DNA of 64,000 bases from Eisenbergiella porci. GTDB taxonomy: Bacteria; Bacillota; Clostridia; Lachnospirales; Lachnospiraceae. The notes beneath the pieces were generated by a model. The model was not told the DNA's origin and did no database searches. It worked only from the letters and a program-made list of their open reading frames with translations. Position 1 is the stretch's first letter. The number at the start of each line of letters is the position of its first letter. The position numbers and the translations under genes are program-made. This document shows, one piece after another, positions 41,791-50,746 of this stretch. The stretch covers positions 61,413 through 125,412 of the forward strand of contig NZ_VUMI01000012.1 in the NCBI RefSeq assembly GCF_009696275.1, in the 5' to 3' direction.

Positions 41791-43269
41791 ATGGCAGCTT
41801 TAAAAACGTTACTTGAGAATCTGGATGTCACGGTGGTAAGAGGCCGGCTGGAGCTGGATATTACCGATGTGGTTTATGACTCCAGGAAAATTACAAAGGG
41901 ATGTCTGTTTATTTGTATAGAAGGAGCTAATTTTGACGGGCACAGCGCAGCGGCGCAGGCAGTAGAGCAGGGAGCTGCGGCTCTTGTGGTGCAGAGGCCT
42001 GTTAAGGTGCCGGAGGATGCGCAGGTGGCCATTGTGCAGGTGGAGAGCACGCGGTATGCCATGGCGTTTATTTCGGCGGCCTGGTTCGGGCATCCGGCAG
42101 AGAAGATGAAGACCATCGGGATTACCGGGACGAAGGGAAAGACGACCTCAGCTTATCTGGTAAAGTCGATTCTGGAGAATACCGGCCTTAAGGTGGGGCT
42201 GATCGGTACAATAGAAGCAATTATCGGCGATAAGCACATTCCTGCTGAGAATACCACGCCGGAGTCCTATATTCTGCAGAGCTATCTGGCGCAGATGGCT
42301 GAGGCCGGCTGTGATGCGGTGGTGATGGAGGTTTCTTCCCAGGCGCTGATGCAGCACAGAAGCCAGGGATTTGTATTTGACTTCGGTATTTTTACCAATA
42401 TAGAGCCGGATCATATCGGGCCTAATGAGCATGGCAGCTTTGAAGAATATATGCGCTGCAAGGGAATGCTTTTCAGGCAGTGCCGCGTGGGAATTGCCAA
42501 CCGGGACGACAGTCATTGGGAGCAGGTTATGGAAGGGCATACGTGCAGGCTGGAAACCTACGGGCTGTCTGAAGAGGCGGATCTGCGGGCCGAAGGAATG
42601 CGGCTGACCAACAGGAACGGGCATCTGGGTGTGGCGTTTCAGGTTAAGGGACTTATGGATTTTGACGCTGAGATAGCTATGCCGGGACGGTTCAGCGTAT
42701 ATAATGCGCTGACGGCCATCGCTATCTGCCGTCATTTCGGCGTCCCTGTGGAGGCGGTGAAGAAGGCGCTGCAGGAAGCGCGTGTAAAGGGCAGGATTGA
42801 GCTGGTGAAGGTATCGGATGAATTTACCCTGCTGATTGATTACGCCCATAATGCCATGGCGCTGGAAAGCCTGCTCACCACGCTGAAGGAGTATGACCAC
42901 GGCAGGCTGGTATGTGTATTCGGCTGCGGAGGCAACCGTTCCAGGCTGCGCCGTTATGAAATGGGGGAGGTGAGCGGGAGACTGGCGGATTTAACCGTAA
43001 TTACCTCAGATAATCCCCGTTTTGAGGAGCCTCAGGCTATCATTGACGATATCAAGACGGGAATTGGCAAAACGGATGGGAAGTATATCGAAATTTGTGA
43101 CAGAAAAGAAGCGATTGCCTATGCGATTGACAATGGACGGCCGGGAGATATTATCGTGCTGGCAGGCAAGGGGCATGAGGATTATCAGGAGATCCGGGGA
43201 GTGAAGCACCCCATGGATGAAAGAGTGCTGATTGCGCAGATACTGAAGGAGAGAGGAATTTCCTTCTGA
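41791..43269 (+). CDS. murE: UDP-N-acetylmuramyl-tripeptide synthetase, meso-DAP adding
   Basis: The 492-residue ligase adds the third amino acid to UDP-MurNAc-L-Ala-D-Glu in the cytosol. It has VVYDSRKITKGCLFICIEG (substrate domain), the ATP loop ITGTKGKTTSAYLVK (near 111-125), NTTPESYILQ, MEVSSQAL and LLIDYAHN. The specificity motif SDNPRFEEP has DNPR (407-410), which marks meso-diaminopimelate rather than lysine enzymes. The ATG at 41791 follows AAGAGGAAA; a start at 41686 runs over the promoter. priA follows with overlapping codons. Confidence 0.95.
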   Translation: MAALKTLLENLDVTVVRGRLELDITDVVYDSRKITKGCLFICIEGANFDGHSAAAQAVEQGAAALVVQRPVKVPEDAQVAIVQVESTRYAMAFISAAWFGHPAEKMKTIGITGTKGKTTSAYLVKSILENTGLKVGLIGTIEAIIGDKHIPAENTTPESYILQSYLAQMAEAGCDAVVMEVSSQALMQHRSQGFVFDFGIFTNIEPDHIGPNEHGSFEEYMRCKGMLFRQCRVGIANRDDSHWEQVMEGHTCRLETYGLSEEADLRAEGMRLTNRNGHLGVAFQVKGLMDFDAEIAMPGRFSVYNALTAIAICRHFGVPVEAVKKALQEARVKGRIELVKVSDEFTLLIDYAHNAMALESLLTTLKEYDHGRLVCVFGCGGNRSRLRRYEMGEVSGRLADLTVITSDNPRFEEPQAIIDDIKTGIGKTDGKYIEICDRKEAIAYAIDNGRPGDIIVLAGKGHEDYQEIRGVKHPMDERVLIAQILKERGISF

Positions 43270-43280
43270 TGGAGGGATAC

Positions 43281-45521
43281 ATGCAGGGCAGATTTGCAAA
43301 TATTATAGTGGATATTTCCCATGAAAAAGTGGATCGCCCGTTTCAGTACCGTATTCCGGAGGCGCTGCTGGGGCTTCCGGAGCCGGGGATGAAGGTCAGA
43401 ATCCCCTTTGGCAGCGGTAATAAGCTGCGCACAGGCTATATTATAGAAATAACGGATGAGCCGGAATTTGATGTTTCACGGCTGAAGGAAATTGACTCTG
43501 TAATCGAAGAAGGAGTTCAGGTGGAAAGCAGGCTGATCCGCCTGGCCTTCTGGATGAAGGAGCATTACGGTTCCACCATGATTAACGCGCTGAAAACGGT
43601 TTTGCCGGTGCGCCAGAAGCTGAAGCAGCAGGAAAAAAAGGAAATCTGCCTCCGGGTGGGGAAAGAGGAAGCCCGGGCGGAGATGCTTCAATGTGAAAGG
43701 AAGCATCAGGGAGCCAAGGCCCGCGTCCTGCGGGAGCTGATAGCGGAGGAACGGCTGCCCCAGACACTGGTGGCGAGGAAGCTGAATATTTCTCCCTCCA
43801 CCTTCCGCAGTCTTCAGGAGGCCGGGCTGATTGCCATTAACAGCGTGCCCTATTACCGGAATCCGGTAAAGCTGGATGCGCAGCGGGAGGCCGGCCACCG
43901 CCTGAGTGAACGGCAGCAGTTCGTTGTGGACAGCGTGTTGAAGGATTATGACGACGGCATCCGGCAGACCTATCTGCTCCGGGGAATTACCGGAAGCGGG
44001 AAAACGGAGGTCTACATGGAGCTGATAGCGCAGATGATTCAGAGGGGCCGCCAGGCCGTTATGCTGATTCCGGAAATTGCGCTGACCTACCAGACAGTGC
44101 TCCGTTTTTATAAAAGATTCGGGGATCGTGTGTCCGTGATGAATTCCACGCTGTCTCCCGGAGAAAAATATGATCAGTGCGAGCGGGCCAGAAAAGGGGA
44201 AATCGATGTTATCATCGGCCCCCGTTCCGCGTTGTTTACACCGTTCCCGGATATCGGGATCATTATTATAGATGAAGAGCATGAAAACAGCTATAAAAGC
44301 GAAACCATGCCGAAATACCATGCCAGGGAAACGGCGGAGGAGCTTGCGGCGCTTCATGGGGCAAGCGTTTTTTTAGGATCCGCAACTCCCTCGCTGGAGA
44401 GCTTCTACCGGGCAAAGCAGGGAAAATACAAGCTGTTTACCCTAAATGAACGTCTCACGGGAGGCGTGCTCCCCACCGTGTATGTGGAGGATTTAAGGCA
44501 GGAGCTTAAAAACGGCAACCGTTCCATTTTTTCCAAAAGGCTGCAGTCGCTTCTGGAGGACCGGCTGGAAAGGGGAGAGCAGAGCATGCTCTTTTTGAAC
44601 CGGAGGGGTTACGCCGGGTTTGTATCCTGCCGGATGTGCGGGCATGTGATGAAATGTCCCCATTGTGACGTTTCTTTGTCCGAGCACAGAAACGGGACGC
44701 TGGTCTGCCATTACTGCGGCTTCACCCAGCCTGCCGTGAAGCTGTGTCCGGAATGCGGTTCCAAATATATACTGGGTTTCCGGGCCGGTACGGAGCAAAT
44801 CGAGGAACAGCTGCATAAGCTGTATCCGGACAAAAAAGTGCTCCGCATGGATGCGGATACCACGAAAACAAAGGACAGCTATGAAAAAATCCTGTCCGCA
44901 TTTTCCGCGGGAGAAGCCGATATCCTGGTGGGAACACAGATGATTGTCAAGGGGCATGATTTCCCCAATGTGACGCTTATGGGAATTCTGGCGGCGGATA
45001 TGTCGCTTTCCGTGAATGATTACCGTGCGGGGGAGCGGACCTTTCAGCTGCTGACCCAGGCGGCGGGAAGGGCAGGCAGGGGAACCAGGCCGGGAGAGGT
45101 GGTCATACAGACCTATCAGCCGGAGCATTACAGCATTCTGCATGCGGCGGCGCAGGATTATGAAGGCTTTTATGAAGAGGAAATCCTTTACCGGCAGATG
45201 CTTTCCTATCCGCCTGTTTCCCATATCCTGGCGGTGCAGGTAACCTCCGCTGCCCAGGAAGGCGGCGAAGTGCTGGCGGGTCAATTGAAGCGGCTCTGTG
45301 TGGGCGCGCCGGAGGGACGGGTGGAGAAAACGATCATTATCGGTCCCGCGCCGGCATTTATCGGCAGAATTAATGATATTTTCCGTTATGTGCTTTATGT
45401 GAAAAATCCGGATTATGAGGTTTTAATCCGTCTGAAGAACAGAATGGAGCATTTTTTGAAGGAAGAGGATCGGAAGGACGAGAGTGTGCAGTTCGATTTC
45501 GATCCCATGTCATCCTTTTAA
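43281..45521 (+). CDS. priA: Primosomal helicase PriA
   Basis: The 746-residue helicase restarts stalled replication forks. An N-terminal DNA-binding domain begins FANIIVDISHEKVDRPFQYR. Helicase motifs are LRGITGSGKTEVYMELI (Walker A), IIIDEEHENSYK (DEEH), LGSATPSLESF and QAAGRAGRG. The paired zinc sites are Cys-rich: CRMCGHVMKCPHC and CHYCGFTQPAVKLCPECGS. I use the ATG at 43281 behind ATGGAGGG; the alternative ATG at 43269 overlaps the murE stop as TGATG. def follows after 32 bases. Confidence 0.96.
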   Translation: MQGRFANIIVDISHEKVDRPFQYRIPEALLGLPEPGMKVRIPFGSGNKLRTGYIIEITDEPEFDVSRLKEIDSVIEEGVQVESRLIRLAFWMKEHYGSTMINALKTVLPVRQKLKQQEKKEICLRVGKEEARAEMLQCERKHQGAKARVLRELIAEERLPQTLVARKLNISPSTFRSLQEAGLIAINSVPYYRNPVKLDAQREAGHRLSERQQFVVDSVLKDYDDGIRQTYLLRGITGSGKTEVYMELIAQMIQRGRQAVMLIPEIALTYQTVLRFYKRFGDRVSVMNSTLSPGEKYDQCERARKGEIDVIIGPRSALFTPFPDIGIIIIDEEHENSYKSETMPKYHARETAEELAALHGASVFLGSATPSLESFYRAKQGKYKLFTLNERLTGGVLPTVYVEDLRQELKNGNRSIFSKRLQSLLEDRLERGEQSMLFLNRRGYAGFVSCRMCGHVMKCPHCDVSLSEHRNGTLVCHYCGFTQPAVKLCPECGSKYILGFRAGTEQIEEQLHKLYPDKKVLRMDADTTKTKDSYEKILSAFSAGEADILVGTQMIVKGHDFPNVTLMGILAADMSLSVNDYRAGERTFQLLTQAAGRAGRGTRPGEVVIQTYQPEHYSILHAAAQDYEGFYEEEILYRQMLSYPPVSHILAVQVTSAAQEGGEVLAGQLKRLCVGAPEGRVEKTIIIGPAPAFIGRINDIFRYVLYVKNPDYEVLIRLKNRMEHFLKEEDRKDESVQFDFDPMSSF

Positions 45522-45553
45522 TTATAGCAAAAGAAGAAAGGTGGAAAAGAAAA

Positions 45554-46027
45554 ATGGCTATCAGGAATATAAGAATTATGGGAGATCCGATTCTTGAAAA
45601 GGTCTGCAAGGAAGTGAAGGAGGTGACGCCCCGGACGCAGGAGCTGATTGACGATATGCTGGAAACGATGTATGATGCCAACGGTGTGGGTCTTGCGGCG
45701 CCGCAGGTAGGCATTCTCAAAAGAATCGTTGTAATCGATGTTACGGGAGAGGATCCGATTGTACTCATCAATCCCCGGATTCTGGAAACAAGCGGAGAGC
45801 AGACCGGCGGGGAAGGCTGTCTTAGCCTGCCGGGGAAAAGCGGTACGGTAACCAGGCCCAACTATGTGAAGGTAAGGGCTTACGACAGAAACATGAAGCC
45901 CTTTGAAATGGAAGGTACAGAGCTGCTTGCCCGAGCCTTCTGCCATGAAATCGACCATCTGGACGGCCACATGTATGTGGAGAAGGTGGAGGGTGAGCTT
46001 ACGGATGTGGAAGAAGTGGAAGAATAG
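45554..46027 (+). CDS. def: Peptide deformylase
   Basis: The 157-residue metalloenzyme removes formyl groups from new proteins. All three family motifs are present: GVGLAAPQVGI (about 44-54), EGCLSLPG (about 94-101; Cys ligand) and HEIDHLDGHM (about 135-144; two His ligands and Glu). The acidic C-terminus (VEKVEGELTDVEEVEE) is common in Clostridia. AAAGGTGG precedes the ATG. It sits between priA and fmt, so deformylase and formyltransferase are co-expressed. Confidence 0.97.
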   Translation: MAIRNIRIMGDPILEKVCKEVKEVTPRTQELIDDMLETMYDANGVGLAAPQVGILKRIVVIDVTGEDPIVLINPRILETSGEQTGGEGCLSLPGKSGTVTRPNYVKVRAYDRNMKPFEMEGTELLARAFCHEIDHLDGHMYVEKVEGELTDVEEVEE

Positions 46028-46069
46028 GGACCGCGGAGACGTTTTCGGGTTTTTGTTAAATTATGGTTC

Positions 46070-46095
46070 GTAACTGTTGGGCACCCTCACAGTTA
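46070..46095. repeat. GTAACTGT-type palindrome between def and fmt
   Basis: GTAACTGT (46070-46077) and ACAGTTAC (46088-46095) surround TGGGCACCCTC-type sequence. Read on the minus strand, it matches the GTAACTGTGARGG consensus. Confidence 0.55.
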
Positions 46096-46127
46096 CCACG
46101 GTTCACAGATCAGGAAAGGCAGGCATC

Positions 46128-47060
46128 ATGAAAGTAGTATTTATGGGAACTCCCGATTTTTCCGTGGGAGCATTGGAAGCGATATGGAAGGCCGGACATG
46201 AGATAACCGCTGTGGTGACACAGCCGGATAAGCCTAAGGGAAGAGGCGGTAAGCTGCAGATGAGCCCTGTCAAGGAGTTTGCTGTTTCCCGGGGATTACC
46301 CGTTTTCCAGCCGGTTAGAATCAAAAGGCCGGAGGCCGTGGAGCAGCTGAAAACCTATGAAGCGGACATTTTTGTCGTGGCCGCTTTCGGACAGATCCTT
46401 TCTCAGGAAATATTGGACATGCCACGTTTCGGGTGCGTGAATATTCATGCCTCCCTGCTGCCCAGATACCGCGGCTCGTCGCCGATCCAGTGGGCGATCA
46501 TCAATGGGGACAAGATGACCGGAGTAACCATCATGCAGATGGATGCGGGCGTGGACACAGGCGACATGCTTATGAAATCAGAGGTGGAAATCGCGCCCTC
46601 TGACACCTATGCGAGTCTTAGCGACAAGCTGGCGCAGGCGGGAGCACAGCTGATTATCCCTGCGCTTGCCGCGATAGAAAAGGGAGAGGTCACGCCGACT
46701 CCCCAGGACGATTCCTTAAGCTGCCATGTGGGCATGATCGACAAAAATATGGGCAAAATTGATTTTTCCAGATCGGCTGAGGAAATAGACCGGCTGATTC
46801 GGGGATTAAATCCCTGGCCCAGTGCGTATACTTTCTATAAGGGAAAAACGCTTAAAATATGGGAAGCCTTCCCTGTGCAGGAAAGTGCGGACGGGGAACC
46901 GGGAAGCATTCAAAGGACAGAAAAGGACGCCGTATATATCAATACGGGAAATGGCGTCCTTAAGGTAACGCAGCTGCAGCTGGAAGGGAAGAAACGCATG
47001 CAGGTAAGGGATTTCCTTCTGGGCTGCAGAATAGAAAAAGGAGAAATGCTGGGATGTTAG
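46128..47060 (+). CDS. fmt: Methionyl-tRNA formyltransferase
   Basis: The 310-residue enzyme formylates initiator Met-tRNA. It has MKVVFMGTPDFSVGALEAI at the start, the PDKPKGRGGKL loop that contacts tRNA, the formyltransferase core NIHASLLPRYRGSSPIQWAI with catalytic Asn, His and Asp (DAGVDTGDM), and an OB-fold C-terminus (KGKTLKIWEAFPV). AAAGGCAGG precedes the ATG at 46128; a start at 46077 would include the palindrome. Its last codons overlap the start of the next gene. Confidence 0.96.
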   Translation: MKVVFMGTPDFSVGALEAIWKAGHEITAVVTQPDKPKGRGGKLQMSPVKEFAVSRGLPVFQPVRIKRPEAVEQLKTYEADIFVVAAFGQILSQEILDMPRFGCVNIHASLLPRYRGSSPIQWAIINGDKMTGVTIMQMDAGVDTGDMLMKSEVEIAPSDTYASLSDKLAQAGAQLIIPALAAIEKGEVTPTPQDDSLSCHVGMIDKNMGKIDFSRSAEEIDRLIRGLNPWPSAYTFYKGKTLKIWEAFPVQESADGEPGSIQRTEKDAVYINTGNGVLKVTQLQLEGKKRMQVRDFLLGCRIEKGEMLGC

Positions 47061-47758
47061 GATATGGTTATTATTTTGATCCAACTTATTTTCTGGTGAT
47101 TATCGGCGCGGTGCTCTCTATCTGGGCAAGCGCCAGAGTCAACAATACGTTCAGCAAATATTCCAGGGTGCGCAGCATGACTGGAATGACGGGTGCGGAA
47201 GCGGCCAGGATGATACTGAACTACAACGGTCTGGGAGATGTGCAGGTGGAACACGTCAGCGGAAGCCTGACCGATCATTATGACCCCAGGACAAGAGTGC
47301 TGCGGCTTTCGGATTCCACCTATGCGTCCGGAAGCGTGGCGGCAATCGGTGTGGCGGCTCACGAATGCGGCCATGCGGTGCAGCATAAGGAAGGTTATGT
47401 GCCGCTGAAAATCAGGGGCGCACTTGTGCCGGTAGCCAACTTCGGATCCATGCTGGGTCTGCCTATCGTGGTTTTAGGCCTGGTATTTGGTCTGAGCTAT
47501 ACGTTTATCCAGATAGGAATCTGGATTTTTGCGGCTTCCGTTTTGTTCCAGATAGTGACGCTGCCCGTGGAATTCAATGCCTCGGGACGGGCCCTGAAAA
47601 TGCTTCAGGGATATAATATCCTGACGGAGGAAGAGACAGGATACTGCAGAAAGGTGCTGGGCGCGGCAGCGCTTACCTATGTTGCGGCAGCGGCTTCTTC
47701 CATCCTGCAGCTGCTGAGGCTTTTGCTTCTGTCCGGCGGAAGAAGAGACCGGGATTAA
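47054..47758 (+). CDS. Membrane zinc metallopeptidase, YugP-like
   Basis: The 234-residue protein belongs to the Zn_peptidase_2 (YugP) family. It has a first helix (TYFLVIIGAVLSIWAS), a zinc motif AAHECGHAVQHKEGY (HExxH type, near 107-121), and three more hydrophobic segments. The Asp/Glu ligand is likely in LPVEFNASGRAL. The substrate is unknown. The ATG at 47054 lies within the fmt end (GGATGTTAGG), so translation is coupled. The family is commonly found between fmt and rsmB in Clostridia. Confidence 0.88.
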   Translation: MLGYGYYFDPTYFLVIIGAVLSIWASARVNNTFSKYSRVRSMTGMTGAEAARMILNYNGLGDVQVEHVSGSLTDHYDPRTRVLRLSDSTYASGSVAAIGVAAHECGHAVQHKEGYVPLKIRGALVPVANFGSMLGLPIVVLGLVFGLSYTFIQIGIWIFAASVLFQIVTLPVEFNASGRALKMLQGYNILTEEETGYCRKVLGAAALTYVAAAASSILQLLRLLLLSGGRRDRD

Positions 47759-47862
47759 GATAAATAGTAATTGTTCAGGACGTTCCGGTTCCCTTATGGC
47801 CGGTAACGGGGAAACGCCGGGGAGGCTTTGCGGAGCCTTCACAGGAGAGGATTGGAATACGG

Positions 47863-49236
47863 ATGAAAACGGAAAATGGAGTCAATACAAGAGGCCTTGT
47901 GCTGGATATGCTTCTGGAGCTTGAGAGAGGCGGCGAATACGGTAATCTTCTGTTGAAAAATGTACTGGATAAATACGATTATCTGGACGGCAGGGACAAA
48001 GCCTTTATCAAGCGCCTTACGGAGGGTGTTTTGGAGCGGCGCATCCAGCTGGATTATGTGCTGGGGCAGTTTTCAAAGTCACCCGTAAATAAATGTAAGC
48101 CGCTGATCCGCTGCCTTCTCAGAATGGGCGCCTACCAGATTCTTTTTATGGATTATATTCCTGATTCCGCTGCCTGCAACGAGGCGGTGAAGCTTGCGGA
48201 GAGCAGGCATTTCCATCAGCTGAAAGGTTTTGTCAACGGCGTCCTGCGCAGCATTTCCCGCGGAAAGGATACGCTGGCGTGGCCGGATCGGGAAAGGGAG
48301 GCTGTCAGGTATTTTTCCGTGATGTATTCCATGCCGGAATGGATCGTGCGGATGTGGCTGACCGATTATGGCGGGAAAGTCACGGAATGTATGCTGCAGG
48401 CGCTTTTAGAGCCGCGGCCTGTGACCATACGGCTTTCGCAACGGATTTCCGCGCAGGAAAAGGAGGCCCTGCTTACGGCGCTGGAGGAATGCGGCGCGCA
48501 TCCTGTGGTGCATCCCTACCTGGACTATGCCTATACCCTGGGCAAAACTGAAGGGATTGCTTCGCTTCCGGGCTTTGAGAAGGGACAGTTTGCCGTACAG
48601 GACGTGAGCAGTATGCTGGTGACGGAATGCGCCCTTGCCGGACGGGACAGCACGCAATTCCTGCTGGATGTGTGTGCCGCGCCGGGCGGAAAGGCCATCC
48701 ATGCGGCAGACAGACTGTATGGCTCAGGACGCGTACAGGCGCGGGATATTTCCGGTTATAAAGCGGGACTGATTCAGGAGAATGCCCGCAGGATGGGGCT
48801 TGAAAACCTGGAGGTCCGTATTTGGGACGCCACGGTGCCGGATGAGAGCATGAAGGAAAAAGTGGATGTGGTGCTGGCGGATCTGCCTTGCTCCGGGCTG
48901 GGAGTTATCGGCAGAAAACCGGATATCAAATACCGGGTGACGCTGGAGAGCCTGCAGGAGGTTGCGGCGCTGCAAAGGCGTATCCTGGCCAATGCTGCCA
49001 TGTATGTTAAGCCCGGCGGGCGGCTGGTTTACAGCACATGTACTATTAATAAGGCGGAAAATGAAGAACAGGCGGCCTGGTTTGCTTCCCATTTTCCCTT
49101 TACCCTGCAGAGCCTTAACAACGGGCTGCCGGAAGCGTGCCGGAATGCGGAAACGGAAGCGGGGATGTGTCAGCTTCTTCCGGGGATCCATGCGGCGGAC
49201 GGTTTTTTTATCGCATGCTTTGTCAGGAAAGAGTAA
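47863..49236 (+). CDS. rsmB: 16S rRNA (cytosine-967-C5) methyltransferase
   Basis: The 457-residue enzyme methylates 16S rRNA. It has a NusB-like N-terminal domain (NTRGLVLDMLLELERGGEYG, about 5-140) and a SAM methyltransferase domain with LDVCAAPGGKAIHAADRL (motif I), the PCS motif in VLADLPCSGLGVIGRKPDI, and the catalytic STCTINKAENE. Both motif Cys residues are present. AGGAGAGG precedes the ATG. It follows the peptidase gene by 104 bases and precedes rlmN. Confidence 0.95.
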   Translation: MKTENGVNTRGLVLDMLLELERGGEYGNLLLKNVLDKYDYLDGRDKAFIKRLTEGVLERRIQLDYVLGQFSKSPVNKCKPLIRCLLRMGAYQILFMDYIPDSAACNEAVKLAESRHFHQLKGFVNGVLRSISRGKDTLAWPDREREAVRYFSVMYSMPEWIVRMWLTDYGGKVTECMLQALLEPRPVTIRLSQRISAQEKEALLTALEECGAHPVVHPYLDYAYTLGKTEGIASLPGFEKGQFAVQDVSSMLVTECALAGRDSTQFLLDVCAAPGGKAIHAADRLYGSGRVQARDISGYKAGLIQENARRMGLENLEVRIWDATVPDESMKEKVDVVLADLPCSGLGVIGRKPDIKYRVTLESLQEVAALQRRILANAAMYVKPGGRLVYSTCTINKAENEEQAAWFASHFPFTLQSLNNGLPEACRNAETEAGMCQLLPGIHAADGFFIACFVRKE

Positions 49237-49309
49237 GGCGCGTTTTTTGACGGCTGTGCACATCTGGTGGGCAGGCCGCAGAAATAAATGAGTAAAAACA
49301 AAGGAATCG

Positions 49310-50368
49310 GTGGAAACGTTGAACATACGGACAGATATCAAATCCATGACGCTTACGGAACTGAAAAAGGAATTGGAGCAGGCGGGAGAGAAAAGCTTCC
49401 GCGCAGCCCAGCTGTATGACTGGATGCACTGCAAGCTGGCTGCAGGTTATGATGAAATGACCAACCTGCCTCTGTCTTTGCGCAGTAAGCTGAAGGAAAA
49501 TTACCCCTACACCAGCCTGCTGCCCATCGAGGTTCAGGAATCCCGGCTGGACGGCACAAAGAAATTCCTGTTCGGCCTGGCTGACGGAAATGTGGTGGAA
49601 AGCGTATGGATGAAATATAAACATGGGAATTCGGTGTGTATTTCTTCCCAGGTGGGCTGTAAAATGGGCTGCCGCTTCTGTGCTTCCACATTGGATGGCT
49701 GGGAAAGAAACCTGCTTCCTTCGGAAATGCTGGATCAGATTTACACCATCAGCAGGCTGACGGGGGAACGGGTTTCCAATGTGGTGGTCATGGGTACAGG
49801 GGAACCGATGGATAATTACGACAACCTGCTCACCTTCATCCGTATACTTACAGAGGAGCACGGGCTCCATATCAGCCAGCGCAACATCACCGTTTCCACC
49901 TGCGGCATTGTGCCGAAGATGAAAGAGCTGGCGGAGGAAAAGCTGCAGATTACCCTGGCGCTTTCCCTGCATGCCACCACGGATGAAAAGCGCAGAAAGC
50001 TTATGCCGATAGCCAATACATGGCATCTGGATGAATTGATGGAGGCCTGCGCATACTATTTTGAAAAAACAGGCAGAAGGATTACCTTTGAGTACAGTCT
50101 GGTAGGCGGTATGAACGATACGCTGGAGGACGCAGCCCAGCTGTCCGCGCTGGCAGGCCGCCTTAATGCCCACGTGAACCTCATCCCTGTAAACCCCATA
50201 AAGGAGCGGGATTACAGGCAGTCCGGGCAGTCTGAAATCCTTGCCTTTAAAAATAAACTTGAAAAAAACAAAATTAATGTTACTATTAGAAGGGAAATGG
50301 GCAGAGATATTGACGGTGCCTGCGGACAGCTGAGACGCAGACACATTTATGAAGAAAAAAGCTGGTAA
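49310..50368 (+). CDS. rlmN: Dual-specificity 23S rRNA/tRNA adenine-C2 methyltransferase RlmN
   Basis: The 352-residue radical SAM enzyme methylates A2503 of 23S rRNA and position 37 of some tRNAs. It has GCKMGCRFCASTLDGWERN (Cys-X3-Cys-X2-Cys), VVMGTGEPMDNYDN, and the C-terminal methyl-carrier Cys in MGRDIDGACGQLRR. The start is GTG at 49310, behind AAAGGAA; a TTG at 49319 is possible. In Bacillus and many Clostridia rlmN is directly followed by prpC. Here 9.3 kb of sugar-uptake genes intervene. Confidence 0.95.
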   Translation: METLNIRTDIKSMTLTELKKELEQAGEKSFRAAQLYDWMHCKLAAGYDEMTNLPLSLRSKLKENYPYTSLLPIEVQESRLDGTKKFLFGLADGNVVESVWMKYKHGNSVCISSQVGCKMGCRFCASTLDGWERNLLPSEMLDQIYTISRLTGERVSNVVVMGTGEPMDNYDNLLTFIRILTEEHGLHISQRNITVSTCGIVPKMKELAEEKLQITLALSLHATTDEKRRKLMPIANTWHLDELMEACAYYFEKTGRRITFEYSLVGGMNDTLEDAAQLSALAGRLNAHVNLIPVNPIKERDYRQSGQSEILAFKNKLEKNKINVTIRREMGRDIDGACGQLRRRHIYEEKSW

Positions 50369-50427
50369 TGTTATGGATCGTTACGCCTCGTCGTTGAATC
50401 CTTAAAAAAAGAATAGTTATCATCTTC

Positions 50428-50461
50428 GGGAGTTAAAGTTTTTAAGCTGACTCCCTTTTTT
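50428..50461 (+). terminator. Rho-independent terminator of rlmN
   Basis: GGGAGT pairs with ACTCCC around an A/T-rich middle with TTAAAG...TTTAAG pairing potential, followed by seven T residues. Confidence 0.75.
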
Positions 50462-50468
50462 TATACAT

Positions 50469-50746
50469 AAAAAAAGACAGTTTGTAGCCTGCCTGCCCCT
50501 GCTGGTGCTGATGCTTGCGGGAGATAGGGACGGGGAAGCATGCAGCCGCTTTGCCAGGAGCTGCTTATGGAACAGCAGCGAGTAAAAGTTCTATAAAACA
50601 TTCCCTTGAATTTGGCTCCCCTTTTCGTGTATCATAAAATAAACGATTACATGTGGAAAAATGATTAAGCCTGGGAGCGGTATACTACGAACCGCATATA
50701 CCGTGATATTTTAAAGGCTCTCATCTCACGAAAAGGAGGCTGCCCT
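50469..50746 (+). promoter_or_regulatory. Region before the histidine kinase gene: promoter and possible fossil signal sequence
   Basis: TTGAAT (50606-50611), 18 bases, TATCAT (50630-50635) is the likely promoter. CGGTATA and TATACCG (50676-50702) form a hairpin in the leader. Between 50467 and 50580 one frame reads KKRQFVACLPLLVLMLAG and then stops. This resembles a signal peptide without a start codon and may be debris of a lost lipoprotein gene. Confidence 0.45.
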
